DNA from: Eremophila alpestris peregrina | Taxonomy: Eukaryota; Chordata; Aves; Passeriformes; Alaudidae | Direction of reading: 5' to 3' | Length of the DNA: 64,000 nt | NCBI GenBank assembly: GCA_009792885.1 | Contig: WMCF01000007.1 | Span: 12,952,112 to 13,016,111, forward strand | In this document: piece by piece, positions 23,801 through 36,559 of the stretch | How the letters are laid out: the number at the start of each line of letters is the position of its first letter | Numbering within the stretch: position 1 is the stretch's first letter | Made by a program: the position numbers and the translations under genes | The notes under the pieces: model-generated | Database searches by the model: none | Told to the model about the DNA's origin: nothing | What the model saw: only the letters and a program-made list of their open reading frames with translations

Positions 23801-24880
23801 AGCCAGAATACTCCTCTGATGAAGTGCAGGGTCAGGTAATAAATTGCATTCAGACTGTACTTGCCTGTAAACAGGTGTTAGTTTAGAAAAGTCTGACAAA
23901 GGCTTCTGGTTTCCTCCTAACAGAATTCCCTCCATCAGAATTCAACAGGCCAGAGGCTTACACAGATAAGTCCTTTGAGAGACATGTTTAATACCCAGCA
24001 TTTTGGGACTTGAGGTAGAAATGGCTTCCCCAAGAAAGCCAAGCATCTGCCTTGCTTTTGCTATATGGAGTCAGAGACAATCCTCTTTCTTTAGCAGATG
24101 CTTTTGCTCATGAGCTCTCTAGAATGCAACCATCTCATATGGGCTTGCAGCTAGATTTGTTTTCCTGATGAATGTATTTGAAAGGTCTTGTTTGGGTAGG
24201 TTCCCTGCTTTACACAGGGCTCAAAATTATGTTTTTCTTTAGCAGAAAAAGAATCAACCCTTACCCATATTATAAGATTGCAAGGAACATATTGTCCACT
24301 GTCTTGCTGTCATTTGATTTCAGAGTGTCCTCTGGGTTCCCACGTTAGGGCACTTGCTTGGGCAAAAACACGCAGTAACACACAGCCCAGAGAGCAGGAC
24401 TGCAGAACTCTTATTTACTCAAGAATTTAGACAAAAAATATCTGAGGTCTCCTGAATAATTCTGATAAATGCTGAAATATTTAATTAAAATGCTTAAATT
24501 TTGGGGGTCTTGTTTTTTAACAGGGGAATATACTGGCCTTCCTGTTTACAGGTGAAATGGTCAGCAAAGACTGAAGAATATAAAATACTTACAGCTATAT
24601 TCAAAACAAAGTAGACAAGAATTTCTGCCAGCATCTTCCAAGCTGGATACTTAGTGTTAGCTATCTATAGCATACATGTTTTGATTGCATATGTGTGCAT
24701 CTAAAAAGAAAATGGCTGGCTGTTAGAGATACTGAACTGTCACCAATAAATATCTTATGACGGTCTTATTTTCTTTGTGGAGGAAATGCCTTATATTTTA
24801 TTAGAAATCCCATTTTGTTTAGGATATCTTATTTGTGAGTCTCTTTTCTCATCCAGTGCTGCAATACACAAGCATTTGAA
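20861..24880. other. AT-rich intergenic sequence, no gene seen
   Basis: After a short GC-rich tail to about 20.96 kb, CpG becomes rare. Open frames are under 85 codons and match no domain. No interspersed repeat was recognised. T runs occur near 21.31 and 21.54 kb. Confidence 0.55.
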
Positions 24881-24884
24881 AGCG

Positions 24885-25100
24885 TCCCAGCCCTTTAGAT
24901 TGCTCCGAAGCAGCAGACCAGGGAGTGACACGAGCGACAAAGATCCGTGGTACAGCATCCCCATTGGGCCTGGCAGAGGCTCCTCCTGTCAGCGGTCGGT
25001 TTCTGACAGGAGAACAAAGTGCCGAAGCTGCCTGCAGCTCCATTCAGCCCGCGGTTGCCCAGGCAGGCGGGGTGGCAGGCCAGCAGCCAGAAGTCAGCAG
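24885..25100. promoter_or_regulatory. isolated CpG-richer patch in the desert
   Basis: Roughly 200 bases with clustered CpG (for example near 24.94, 24.99 and 25.02-25.07 kb) inside otherwise CpG-poor sequence. It contains a perfect 10-base-stem hairpin. Several overlapping frames on both strands cross it, none with a domain. It could be a small regulatory element, a relic of a retroposed sequence, or a structured transcript. Confidence 0.35.
24983..25012. repeat. perfect 10-base inverted repeat (hairpin)
   Basis: Arms CTCCTGTCAG and CTGACAGGAG are exact complements around a 10-base loop. The stem is 60% GC, so it would be stable in RNA or single-stranded DNA. Confidence 0.85.
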
Positions 25101-26718
25101 GCAAAATTCAACAGCCACGCTTCAAAACACTGCTTACAGCCATCAATGGATCCATAACTCTCAGCTCTCCAGATATGGGGTCATCTTTCAATACTACCCC
25201 ACTGTCATACACAACATTTGTCTTGTCCTGCATTCAACTAATTGTGTCAATCTACGGGGTGACTCTATAATACACATATACAATAGCACAATGAAAGCAA
25301 TAATCTCCTACCCAGTCTCTTTATTTATTTAAGTGCTATTACAAAGTTTCCTGCAGCAAAGAGAAGCTGGGAGGCTACAGCCTATTCCAACCATGCAACA
25401 GCTATCTAGATGAAAGAATGTGCTGACTTAAATAAGTTATATGTTTCTGTGACCTTTTTCTTTTTTCAACCTGACAACACTACCAAGTGATATGGAGGGG
25501 GTTGGGGAACTAACTTCATTAATATTTTAAAATTTGCAGTACAAAAAGAAGCAGAAATCTTAATAAACAAAATTTGTGATTCCTAGGTAATTATTTTTGT
25601 TTCTGACATTTTTAAAGGGAATATTCACAATTTATATTTATTATAAGTAAAATGCAAATACAAGACATAAAATAGCTCAAAGCCTTCTCACTTTAATGGG
25701 CTTGTGGCTCTAGTTTTTGAAATCCTAATATCATTATGTATCTTTAACATAAATAGCTTCATTGTAGCAAAATTACTTCTTAGTTCAAAATTCTGTTCAG
25801 ACAATTACAATAAAGAAGTAGATATTGCTGTTCTCAGCATAATTGCATTAATTGCACGAATGACCACATTTGGCTAATGTTCTTAAGCCTCACGATCAAT
25901 TAGGATTCATCCTTGCTCTGCTATCATCCCAAAACACTGCCAATTCCTCTTTAAAAAGGCTCACACCTCTTAAGACCAGCCATAAATAGATGCTTTAAGG
26001 GTGTCCAAGGTTGGGGTAGTTTGCCGGAATTAAGGTGGCCTCCCAGTCTCTGCAACTACCTGCAAGTCACTAACAGCTTTCTGCTCACAGGAACGTCCTT
26101 GTAGACAGCACAATGCCTCATTATCATATGTTTGTGACAGCATCTGGGGGATCTGCCAGCAGGGATGGAGCCCTTTCTGCCCAAGTGCTGTCCTCAGACA
26201 GACAGAGGTGACTCACCTGAGATCACTGTCCTGGGTACTGTCCATCCAACAGTCCAGCCATATCCAGCTTCCCTTGAGAGACTGAATGCAGAGCAAAAAG
26301 CCAGATGAGGAGAAGTCTTCTCATATAGGCAGATGATGTGATGAAGTAACAAGGGAAACATGTAGCAGAAAGCTGGATATATCACAAAACATATAAAATA
26401 TTCTGGGATGGAATGTTTTCTGATCAGCCTACTTTTGACTAACATTGTGAAAGATATCTTTTAAAGAGTTCTTAAAATAATCTGGTAACAGGAAAAAAAT
26501 CCTTTCTGTCTGAGAAACAGAAAAATTCCTCTAATTATCTTCTGGTGAAGTAATGGAAAAAAGAATGGGTCAAAATGACAAATGCACATCTTCAATAATT
26601 CATCGCCACAATGATTTACAATACTGAGGGGAAGAAGAATGAACACGTTAACATGTGCCCTTCTCCATATTCTATAGATAACAAAAAGAATGAAAGTGCT
26701 CCACCAAAGACTTTCACT
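25101..26718. other. AT-rich intergenic sequence, one enhancer-like stretch
   Basis: Mostly featureless. The stretch 25.83-26.00 kb is complex and includes ATTGCATTAATTGCA (an ATTGCA direct repeat of POU/homeodomain type), so it may be a conserved element. Frames under 85 codons only. Confidence 0.4.
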
Positions 26719-26880
26719 GTCACAGAATCACAGAATCATGGAATTAATGGTTTGGGTTTGAAGAGAATTTTAATATTACCTTGTTCCAATCCCCCTGCCA
26801 TGCAACGTCACCTCCCTAGACCAGGTTGCTCAGGTCCCTATCCAACCTGGCCTTGAACACTTCCAGACTGTCAGGCAGTG
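26719..26880 (-). mobile_element. CR1 LINE, 3' end fragment
   Basis: The + strand shows the characteristic reverse complement of the CR1 3' end: a tandem of CACAGAATCA-type octamer-like repeats, then GGTTTGGGTTTGAAGAG, the CCCCCTGCCATG block, AGACCAGGTTGCTCA and CCAACCTGGCCTTGAACAC. CR1 elements are 5'-truncated non-LTR retrotransposons typical of birds and other sauropsids. Sense orientation is on the minus strand. The match to the remembered family weakens beyond about 26.87 kb. No reverse transcriptase frame remains. Confidence 0.93.
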
Positions 26881-27020
26881 CCCATACCTCTCCCAAAGGC
26901 TGTAGCTGCAAGCACCTGCAGTGAAAGGACCTATAGGCCCTTGTGTCCAGGCTGGAGCACCTTCTTCCTGAGCACTGGGCAGGCTTCTGTCAAAGCCTGA
27001 GGAGGGACCCTGAGAGCAGG
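26881..27020 (-). mobile_element. possible diverged continuation of the CR1
   Basis: Sequence continuing from the clear CR1 end keeps a similar GC-rich texture and contains CTGGAGCACCTTC-like wording, but I cannot align it confidently with CR1. It may be an older part of the same element or unrelated flank. A 99-codon minus frame crossing it is not a recognisable CR1 protein. Confidence 0.3.
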
Positions 27021-27730
27021 ACACTGGACAGCTGAGCAGAGTGGGCTCTGAGTGAATGTGAGTGGGCACTTGAAGCTCATTAATCTGAGCTCTGCTTGCT
27101 TTGCTGCAGCGTTTTGTAAGAGTTCTCAAACCTAACTCTATCTCAAGAAAATAAAAGTACTAGTCCTAAATGCAGTTGTCTATAAATTCAGACTATGTGA
27201 CTTTTCTTGGTGCTTAATAACCTGACTGAATAATGAAAGAGTATTTAGGTGAACACCATAATAAACCAGTCCTGCCTTCTGTTTTCCTATAGCTCTTGGT
27301 CTGTGAAGGTTGGAACAAGATTTTAATGAGACATTCACATGACACAAATAATAACAGGATGAAAGCTCCAGCACTGGGATAGATCAGAAGTAGGTAAAAG
27401 GATATTTATATAATGAGATACAAAAGACAATTAAAAACTTTTATATGAGCAAACTTTCATATGGGGACCTGAGAGTATTTGCAGTAGAATTTTTCTCAAA
27501 ACAGAGACAAAACTCATAATATTTTAAATTAAATCCTTCAAACTCACTAAAAGTAACACAGTAATACTCTCTTTCTTGTTCAACAGAGATTCTCAGAAGG
27601 GCCAGGAATTTTAGATATTTAGCTCTGACAGTGATCAAAAAGACAAAAGTGGTTTCAATGGTACTTTGGCCTACTTCTCTGTAGCAACTCCTATCCATGG
27701 GAACAATAGCAAATTATTCTGGTCATTTGC

Positions 27731-27761
27731 ATTACCTCATCTGGATACCTGATGAGGTAAT
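27731..27761. repeat. perfect 11-base inverted repeat (hairpin)
   Basis: Arms ATTACCTCATC and GATGAGGTAAT are exact complements around a 9-base loop, in AT-rich sequence with no adjacent element. The stem is shorter than that of a typical pre-miRNA, and I see no extended pairing outside it. Confidence 0.85.
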
Positions 27762-28096
27762 CCAAAGGGACAGTTTCGCACAGGATTTACCATTTGTGAA
27801 ATCATCTTGCCAATGAATATTTCTAATGTTAAAAAAACATAAAATTGTGATATCAGCAGCCTAATAACAAGGTTAAGACCCTAGAAAATATTAGTATTGA
27901 GCACATAATTTAACTCACAGTCCTAAGTCAAAATTTGCCTGAGAGGAAAGGAGTGAGGACCTCAGAATATGTCCCATCACTGCCCCTTCCATTTTCTTGC
28001 ATGCCAGTGCTTACTCTCAATCTCAGCACACTGGAGAGGGGGGGAGGTGTGCTAGATGTGAGCACAACTGGGATAGAGACAGCATGTTTGCTGCAG

Positions 28097-28171
28097 TACA
28101 TAATTTAAAGTACATAATAACTGTAGATGTCTCACATGTGGCCAGACCATACACGAATTACATGTGGCCAG
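28097..28171. repeat. short direct repeats
   Basis: AGTACATAAT-type sequence repeats at about 28097 and 28110, and ACATGTGGCCAG occurs exactly at 28134-28145 and 28160-28171. These look like small local duplications. Confidence 0.6.
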
Positions 28172-28298
28172 TCAAAAGTCCTAATTGTGATTGCTGCAAA
28201 GAGCAGGCTCTGAGTCACTGGGAAGTGAGCTGGGTTTTGTAGATGACTCCTTTGAGAAAGTAAATGCATCTCCAAAAAGACCATCTTGAGGAAACAGC

Positions 28299-28346
28299 AT
28301 ATATATACACATATATACATACATATATATATGTATGTGTGTGTGT
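28299..28346. repeat. (TA)n/(CA)n/(TG)n compound microsatellite
   Basis: Alternating purine-pyrimidine tract of TA, CA and TG dinucleotides, partly self-complementary. Confidence 0.92.
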
Positions 28347-31300
28347 TCTACTTACAACATAAATGCAGTTGTTTGAAATAAGGAGGATTTTCAGTAATGC
28401 TGTAACATTTGTATATCTACACAGTCACTGTCTATTCCATATACACAAACATCCGCCTACCCAGAAAATAATTGTGGATAATTCAATGTTCAGATTCGAT
28501 AATGGATGCTCAAATAAATATGAGAATTCCAAGCAAATTTGTGCAAATGAAAAAAGATTTCCTCTGACATAATGGCATGGTGCAAGGCTGTCTGTAATGA
28601 GCTGTAATTTGTCTGGAAGAGCATTTTAAAGGGGTTGATCCATCCACTGGAAGACCAGCAACTGCTCTGAGACTAGAAGCAATGAGCCAGCCTGCCTCGT
28701 CTCAAAGGAAATTACACCACAAGCAGGCCAAATTTCTGACAACTTCCATAAATTATTTCAGATTTTCATATTTCAAATTTCATCTGCATTCATCATGTGA
28801 GTTTGACTGGGGAAAAATGTCTAGGAGGAGCTCTGCTAGCATTCAGTGCAGCAGTCCCAGGAGCCTGCCCTGGGACTAGATAATTGAATTTAGTTTTGAT
28901 TAGATTATTCTTGCTGCAGTCTACTGCCAATCTGAAGTATTGTGCCTTCTCTTCTACTTAACCTTCCTGCCCCATGCCTGCTCCAGCCTGCATGCAGCTC
29001 TCTGTATTGCAGAATATATTTGAACAATCAAACTTAGGAGTTATTATTTTGCTTTCCATTGTCCATCCTTATAAAAGCACACATCTTTCACTGGGTTCCC
29101 TCTTCCCTGAAATCAGATTACTTCTTTTTTTTAAGTTTGTAATATTGTTTACCATTTTCAGTGGAAAGTGCCCTGTAATTTAGGTGGAAAATCTAAAATC
29201 ATTACTAGATCTCAGGATGATGCAACATACCATAAATAAGGATCATTTCTAAAACAGCTATAATCATCACTAGGCAATACACATGAGAACAAAAACAGGT
29301 AAATAATGAATTCATTCATCTATTTAACTAAAAATCTATTGTTAACCAAAGTTATTAATCAAACCTTTAGCTAGTGGTCAATAGAAAAACAAACAAAACA
29401 CAACCCTACCCCCAGCCCCAAACTAGCTCCTCAGTATTTCTTTGAAAGTAATCCATTAGAAATGCAGAATATGAACTTTTAGCAAAAAAAAAAAAACCCC
29501 AGAATTGTGAACCACAAAACTCCTATAAATGAAAAACATTTATGAAACAAGTATGGCAGAACTCCAACAAAACCCCCTCATATGGATGCAACTAAATAGA
29601 CAAAACAATGTTACCAGCAGTAACAATGTGCAATAAATGCTTCTTAATGTGTAGGCATTAATTTTCCCCATTTTCTGAATATGACTGAAATTTTAGGTAT
29701 TTCAGGAGCAAAATACTTGTAAGTCTCAAAGTCATGGTCTGGATTATTAGAAACACAGATAAGGTAACAAAGTTAATGCTGTTCTTTAAGTAATATCTAT
29801 CACTTCCCTGTTATTGAGTTATTTCTTTTAACAATATAGGTGTTTTTGATGCTATGTGTCTGAACTGAAGACTTTAGATTCTTTATTGCTCTCCATTTTG
29901 ATGAAAAAAATTGGATTTGGGTCTGTTATATTGAGTTTTGTTCCGTAAATATACTGAAATCATATTTTTGTTAGAAACTATCAATAAATCCAGTATAAGA
30001 AAAGTAATAAGATACAAATATGAGCAGGACCTTTGCAAAGGAAATATTGCAAAGAGAGTGTGCCCATAAAATATATTAGGGAGTGTGCTTTCTCCCTTGT
30101 GTTTGAAGAAAATACAGAATGAATTTCAGGGAATTGTGCTATTTTTAATACAGATACCACACATGGAATCAGATGACTGTAACTGCTGGGGGAAAATATT
30201 GCAGAAAACGGTCAAAAATGAACTGCTAAAGTATAGATTGTCTTAAAATGCCATTATTTATTGCTTTGAGAATCTGTCTCTCATTAACAGAATTTACCAA
30301 TGCAAGGCATCTCACTCCAAAAAATGACTGTATGTGTACACATACAGCTCTACACAACTTCTACATGTGTGTGGAGAGTCATATGTATCAGTAAACATGT
30401 GCACACACGTGGTTGTCTTGTGTGCACGTATGCACATCATTGCACAGATGGGCTGTATTTTTGTGTGATTTCTGTTAATCTAAGGAAAGATTCACCACCA
30501 TGAGATTTGGGGAAAGCAAGTGCTGATGAGAGGGAGGAAACAGTAAAGACAGCAAATGAAGTGTGGAATGTCCCCCAAAGTGCAGTTAAAGGCAGAAAGA
30601 AAATAGCTGTACTTGCTGCCAGTGAGTCCCACCCCACAGATCTAATATGCTGCATTTTCATAGCTGTAGCCGTGTTGTAAATAAGGATTTTGGTATGTAA
30701 GAGAGGGCCTATGGACTCCAGTGTATATGTAGCTGCAATGGGCATGAGAAACCCAGAAAGGCTCCCCAAAATGTATGCGTCTCTTGCTGTTTACTGAACA
30801 ATCTCCAGGGTGGCACAGAGGAGGAATTCTTCTGACATCATCTGGTTTTGTCTACATTTTATTAAAAAACAATTTACATTCAGCAATGGGAGCTGTCTTA
30901 AAGACCTATTGTTTTCCCTTGTTTTGAGCAGCATCAATGGCTCATTCCTGCTCTTACTGAACTTAACAACCTCGGGCTGCAGCTTTGTACGGCGGCTCAG
31001 GGCTGTGAGGAATGTGCGGCACTCGGGGATCTGCACCTGACACCCAGATCTCACAAGGCAGCACCAGGAATCACTAATTCAGACACCCCACTGAGTTCAG
31101 CTTCTGGAGCGTTATTGTTGTTTATGTTTTTCTTTTACTCATCACACATATGAACCTTATGACATAGTGCTTTTTGTTGAGGAGGATGAAAAAGTCCCTT
31201 TTTTTCCTTGAAACAAGCATTCAGAAGTAATATTTGCAAAATAGCCTTAAATATGTGACATGTATATTTGCAACATCATTTGTTCTATATTTGAATTACT

Positions 31301-34300
31301 GGTGGGAATACACATTATTATTTAGAACCACACACAATTAAACCTTTTCTATAATGCAAAAGAATGTTATAGTCAGAAGAAGAGTCATGACTAAGTTCAG
31401 GTAATTCTAATGTAATTTATAGATATTAAAATGATTAGGCTGTTTATAATTTTCATGTTGTGCAGAATTTCAATTGCCATGAAGCATTACAGGTTTGATC
31501 CATGCCCTGCTGCTGATAAGGGACATTTCTGCCTCCTCTCTCTGCTGCCCCCCTCTTCCCTTCCCCCTCTGCCCTTTTTTCCAGTGTCCAGATTCAGGTC
31601 AGTCTCCAGCTGCTTTGCATTTTTTGCTTGATAACAGAATTAGGATCTTAAAGGTCTTTCAATTTTCCAATGTAGATGCACTGTTCTTGCTTTTTGTTTG
31701 TTTGTTGTTGTTTTTTTTTGGGGGGGGGAGGCAATGTGTGGGTTTTTTTTGTTGTTGCTTAGGATTTCTAGCTTCTTGAAAAAAGTTTCCTTCAAGTTCC
31801 TAACTAATGGCAAAAAAAAAAAAAAAAAAAAGGAGGAAAGAAAAATATCTCTAATGGCATGTGGTCAAATTGCAGGTAAAACTGATCACAGCTTGGCTTT
31901 GACTTATTGGGCCACGAAGAACATTGACCTAGGGAATGATTTAAAGAATTTTGTCAGTTCCTGATATGAAGACACCTTAGAAAGAGAGATGGGCTGTGCC
32001 AGCACAGGGCATTCTTCAGGGTCTCCCAAAGAACCTACAAGAAAGAGCCAGGCATCCAGAAGAGTTGGCTCCTAGGAAAAAAAAAGCTGTAGCCAGTAGA
32101 AGAGGTTGATATAGCTAGGTTTTTAAGAGGTTTTTGTGAATTGGTTGTAATTGTAACAGACATTTTTACTGAAAGGGATGAAATTGATTCCTGCACAGAT
32201 TTACACCACAAATCTATTTCCAAAAAGTTTAATTAGAAAAGGGTGACCAAAAGCACACTTTCCAGAGATACAAGGTAGAAGCTTATACAAGTTTTTTGCT
32301 ACTTTTACTGCTAAAAGACACAATTCCTTTCCCCTTAAGACCTTGGCCCTTGTGATATGCGATGAATAAGTAATTTGATTAGTGGGATTTAAAAAAACCC
32401 CCTTTATTAAAGGATTTCATTTAAATAAAACTAAGACTCCAAAGATAACACATGTAACACTTGGGCAACAGATATAATTTTCTGTGACAAGCTTAGAGCC
32501 CTGCAAAGAAGAAATGTTGAAATTTCAGAAGATAAGGTTCTTTTTAAACCTAGAGTGAGTTTTTTCAAAATACGGAGAAAAAGATGGGGGAAATGTCGAT
32601 TTTGAGATAATTTATTGTCAAAGCAGTGCATTCCAAAAATAATTACCAACACTCCCACGTCAGACCATGCCAATCATTCAGCTGCTCCCTACGTAACCAC
32701 CAACATTGCCTGAAGAGAGCAAAGAGCTTCTGAGGAGCTAGACATGCACAAGCTCTTCTTTTCCTTCTGGATTAAATATGTAGCATAAACAAAAAGGATA
32801 GAAAACAGCTTTTTCCAGGCAGCTCAGATTTTCCCTGCATTAGGCTTATTTCTCTCAGAGGCTGGAAAAGGACCCTCAGCCAGCTCGTGCCTGAGGCACA
32901 GGGCACCACAGAGGGACCAGCTGGTGCCTGGGATGCCACTCCCCTCTCCCCGGAGCCTGAGCCCTGCAGCAGCTCTGGGTACTTAGAGCAGCTCTGCAAA
33001 TGCTTTGGCTTTCCTGGTGCCAGAGCAGCTTGGAAATGAGGGAGCTGTAAATTATTTCCTAAATCTGACTTCTCTTTTTCCTCCCAGCACGTCTTGGCTG
33101 AACAATTTGACCAGCTTTAACCATTTTGCAGATAGTCAGTCATTTTGTAAATGACTTTATATTTAGCATTACAGTTCTTCATTGGGGTGTGCAGCTGATT
33201 CCCTTCTTTCTGAAAAAAAAAAAAAAAAAGAGTCCCAAATCACACTGAAGTCAAAGTAACAACAACATTTGTGCCCGTTCCTCAGAATTTCAGTTATGAT
33301 TTTGAAAAAAATAAAACGTGGACTGAAGCCAGCTTTTGTAGATTTCTAGAACTAAATGAATGGTAAAAATCTTATGGAAAGTCTTAGATGGTTTAAATTT
33401 TTGTGGGGCTTTTTTGTTTGATTGTTTTGTTTTGTTTTAATAAAAGTATGTATGTACATACAGACATCTGTGTTTACTCAGTGGCTAGAAGCAAAACAGA
33501 CCTAAAAATATGGTAAAGGCTCATGTCTTAGTATCTTGTACCTTACTGGAAATCGAGATAAGGACATCTCACACCAATGAATAAAAAAATCTTTATTAAT
33601 TATATTTCCAGTTAAATTTTGCATACTGAAGAACATCTTATTTTTCAGACATAAATCCAAACTTTGCAGTTCTAGATTTCTTTCCTCTTCCATCATGTCA
33701 ACCCACAGTCCTGGATGAGCAGATTTAACATCGCTCTAACGTAGTGGTCTTCCTCCTTGATCTCCTTAGCTTTAACACTGAGACAGTAGTGAGGCAGCTG
33801 TGTCCTCTGCCCAGCACAGATTATTAATTCTTCCAGCACCCAAAATCCTAAAATGCCTCTTAGTGCCTTACTACCCAGTCACACAGAATGTCCCACACAC
33901 TGAGTGACAAACGAGCCCATCAGGGCCTGCACGAGCTGTCACCTCACCTGCAACCTCTGTGCTCTGCATATTCACCAGGCCAGGATGCTAGCAGGAAGTG
34001 TCCAACCATGTTTGTTCTAAAGATTTCTGGTTTCATTATAATGTGTTAACAAAATACAGTAAGTCTGCTAAACAAAAAAGTGACTTCAAAGGCTTCACAG
34101 CTTTTCCACAAGCCAGTGGCTGACATCAAAGGCTATATGTGTGCAGATGACAGCTATAGATCTGGATTCAGGAGCAGGAGTGCAGGCTCCAGTGATGTCC
34201 CAGTGGCATGCAAAGGCAGCTCAGTCTAGGGATAGTTAAAAGAAATCCATTATTTCACTGGTCAAGAGGACTTTCCTTAGTGTTAAGTTGTATCACTGTA

Positions 34301-36530
34301 TGCTGAGCTTTTATTTCAGACTTTGTGCATCCATTTTTTTCCCTGCTTGCCTAAGAAAATATCCACCAAGGTTCCAAAACTCAATCCAGGAAAGCTCTGT
34401 AACATGGGGGACTGATAATACTGAATATTTTCTACTGGCTGAATTTGAAATGCTTCTGCAGAAAGCATGGATGACCTGTCCTGCACAGTTCTAAGTATAT
34501 TGTATAGTTTGGTTGCATGATTGATGAGCAGCAGGGAAATGATCCTGTTGATGTGTAAAGGCTGAGACAGTTTGATAGTCCATGCATTTCACCTGTGAGT
34601 GCCCTTCAAGGCTGGTGGGCTGGCAGCAGGCAGCCAAAACCTGGCACAGGAGCACAGTAGACTTTGATGGCAGTGTTATGCCTGTAGTACGAGGCTGCCT
34701 GTTAAGCAAATTGCACCCTGTGTGCTGCATAAGGGACCTTGTGCTTCCCAGTTCAAGGGACTGCCCCATGTGCAGCCAGCTCTCATCCTCTGCTGATACA
34801 GCCACACTCTCAGGAAAACCCTTTGTTGTGGGAATGAAATCCAAAGCTAACCAGCAGAGCAAACCAGCGAGGAGGTGGAACGCATACGATAGTCAGTGTT
34901 TGGATGGCCCTCTGCTGCCTAGGAAGAAACTGTGCTGAAGGACTGAACAAAGCATATAGTTAAGGCAACCTCTGTTCAACTTATCCCTCAAGAATATCCT
35001 TACCTTTCAGTGCATGTTTAAGTCCCAGTAGCTGATGTGTACTGCTGACAGACACAGTGCTGCCTGCCTCAAGAGGCATCCTTCCTCTGCTTCTCTGCCT
35101 CTCTACCCACACTCTCCTGCCATGCATCCGGGGGGCTACAGCCACAGTTCACAAAGTGGTTGATGGATGATAAGCAATTAAATTCAGTCTCTGACACGGG
35201 ACACAGATTGTTGAATGCTCTATCATCAGGTCTCAAATTCTGAAAAAACATTGGGCTTATTTGACATAGACAATAAAGGCAATAATGACACATAATCTGG
35301 GAAATGTTGGGTTTTTTTTTTTTTTTTAATACAGTAGCAGATGCAGGGCTGACTCAAGTCTTCCCAGTAAGCACAGAGAAAATTCAATATTTCAGTCACA
35401 GCAGAGCAGTTCTTTGGCACCAGCCCTCTTGGATGACTCAGAGCACCAAGGCTGAATGTATTCCCATGGCCCCACTCTGCACATCCATCCCTACACTCCA
35501 CCTTACTTTCCTCCTACTCTATTTCCCATTTGCATCAGCATCTATCCAGGGTTGGTGGCAGGGGCACCACACTGCATGGGGGACAAGAAACATGGCCATC
35601 TCCCAGCCCCACCTCTGACATCCTCACCTGGCTGGGGAGCTTGCTTTGTGCAGGACTCCCCTCTGCCCTGAAGCAGAGGCTGCCCTCTTGCATGTGGGCA
35701 ATATGCTAGAGCCATGGCTCCAGGCAAGCCCCTTTGCAAGCCCCTTCAGACCCTGGCCCAAGGTGAAAAGCTTGATTTACTCCTGGATGTAATCCTGAAT
35801 CCATCTGGCTTCTCTTTTACTTGTAAGCCTTGCAGGCTTAGAAGCAGGTGCTTCTGTCACTGCAGGTCTGAGAAAACTTTCTGTTCTGTATACATCCACT
35901 ATGGCATTTCTCAGTAGTAATCACCCAGATAAAGCTCACAGCAGCCACAGTGCTCTATAGCAGGGCCATCTTCTAGGACTCTGATGCCCCAGAGGCAGCT
36001 GCCTGATCTTTAGATCCGTGAAGTAGGTGCCACGTTTCTGGGATTGTAGCTCTGCTTGCTCTTGGGAAAGGAGAGCAGAGGGGTACCTCACCCCCAGACA
36101 GAAGATGGGAGAAGGTTCATTGTTCAGATGGCACCAGGAGGGCAGGAAAAGTGAGCTTCAGTAAGACACAGTAATTACTCAGTCTGGGCTGTACCACTTC
36201 CTGCAAGAATCTGTTTCTTCCAGCAAAGACTGTTTGTTAAGTTTTATTCTGAGCAGCTCAGCAAAATGAGGGTTTTTTAAGCCTGCAACAGTGTTTCCAG
36301 ATTTGATTCAGTGAAATTTATTAAAAAACATGAAAGGTTAAATGGCTGGTTATGTTTCCTCTCCTGATTTGAAAATGCCGCACACACAAGTGAATGCATC
36401 ACAGTCATTCTCCTGCCTGTGTGTTTTCCAAGGACCGTAAGAAACACCTACTAAATGTCACCAGACATTGATCTCTGCAGGAAGGGCCAAGATAGACACC
36501 ACAGTTGTTTTCTTTCCTGTTCCTCTGCAT
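28347..36530. other. AT-rich gene desert, no gene seen
   Basis: CpG-poor, with frames up to 123 codons that overlap on both strands and show no domain. Homopolymer runs: A at 31812-31831, A near 33213 and T near 35312. The patch 34.58-34.92 kb is GC-richer and supports 118- and 123-codon frames on opposite strands; no family was recognised. Its end holds a partial CTCF-like sequence (GGCCCTCTGCTGCC, minus-strand core, 11 of 14). Confidence 0.5.
34518..34527 (+). promoter_or_regulatory. PBX-HOX-type decamer TGATTGATGA
   Basis: Third exact copy of the decamer seen at 15042 and 20539, here in the AT-rich desert. A single motif in such sequence carries little weight by itself. Confidence 0.2.
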
Positions 36531-36559
36531 TCCTTCCCTTCCCTTCCCTTCCCTTCCCT
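36531..36559. repeat. (TTCCC)n microsatellite
   Basis: About five to six tandem TTCCC pentamers. Confidence 0.93.
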
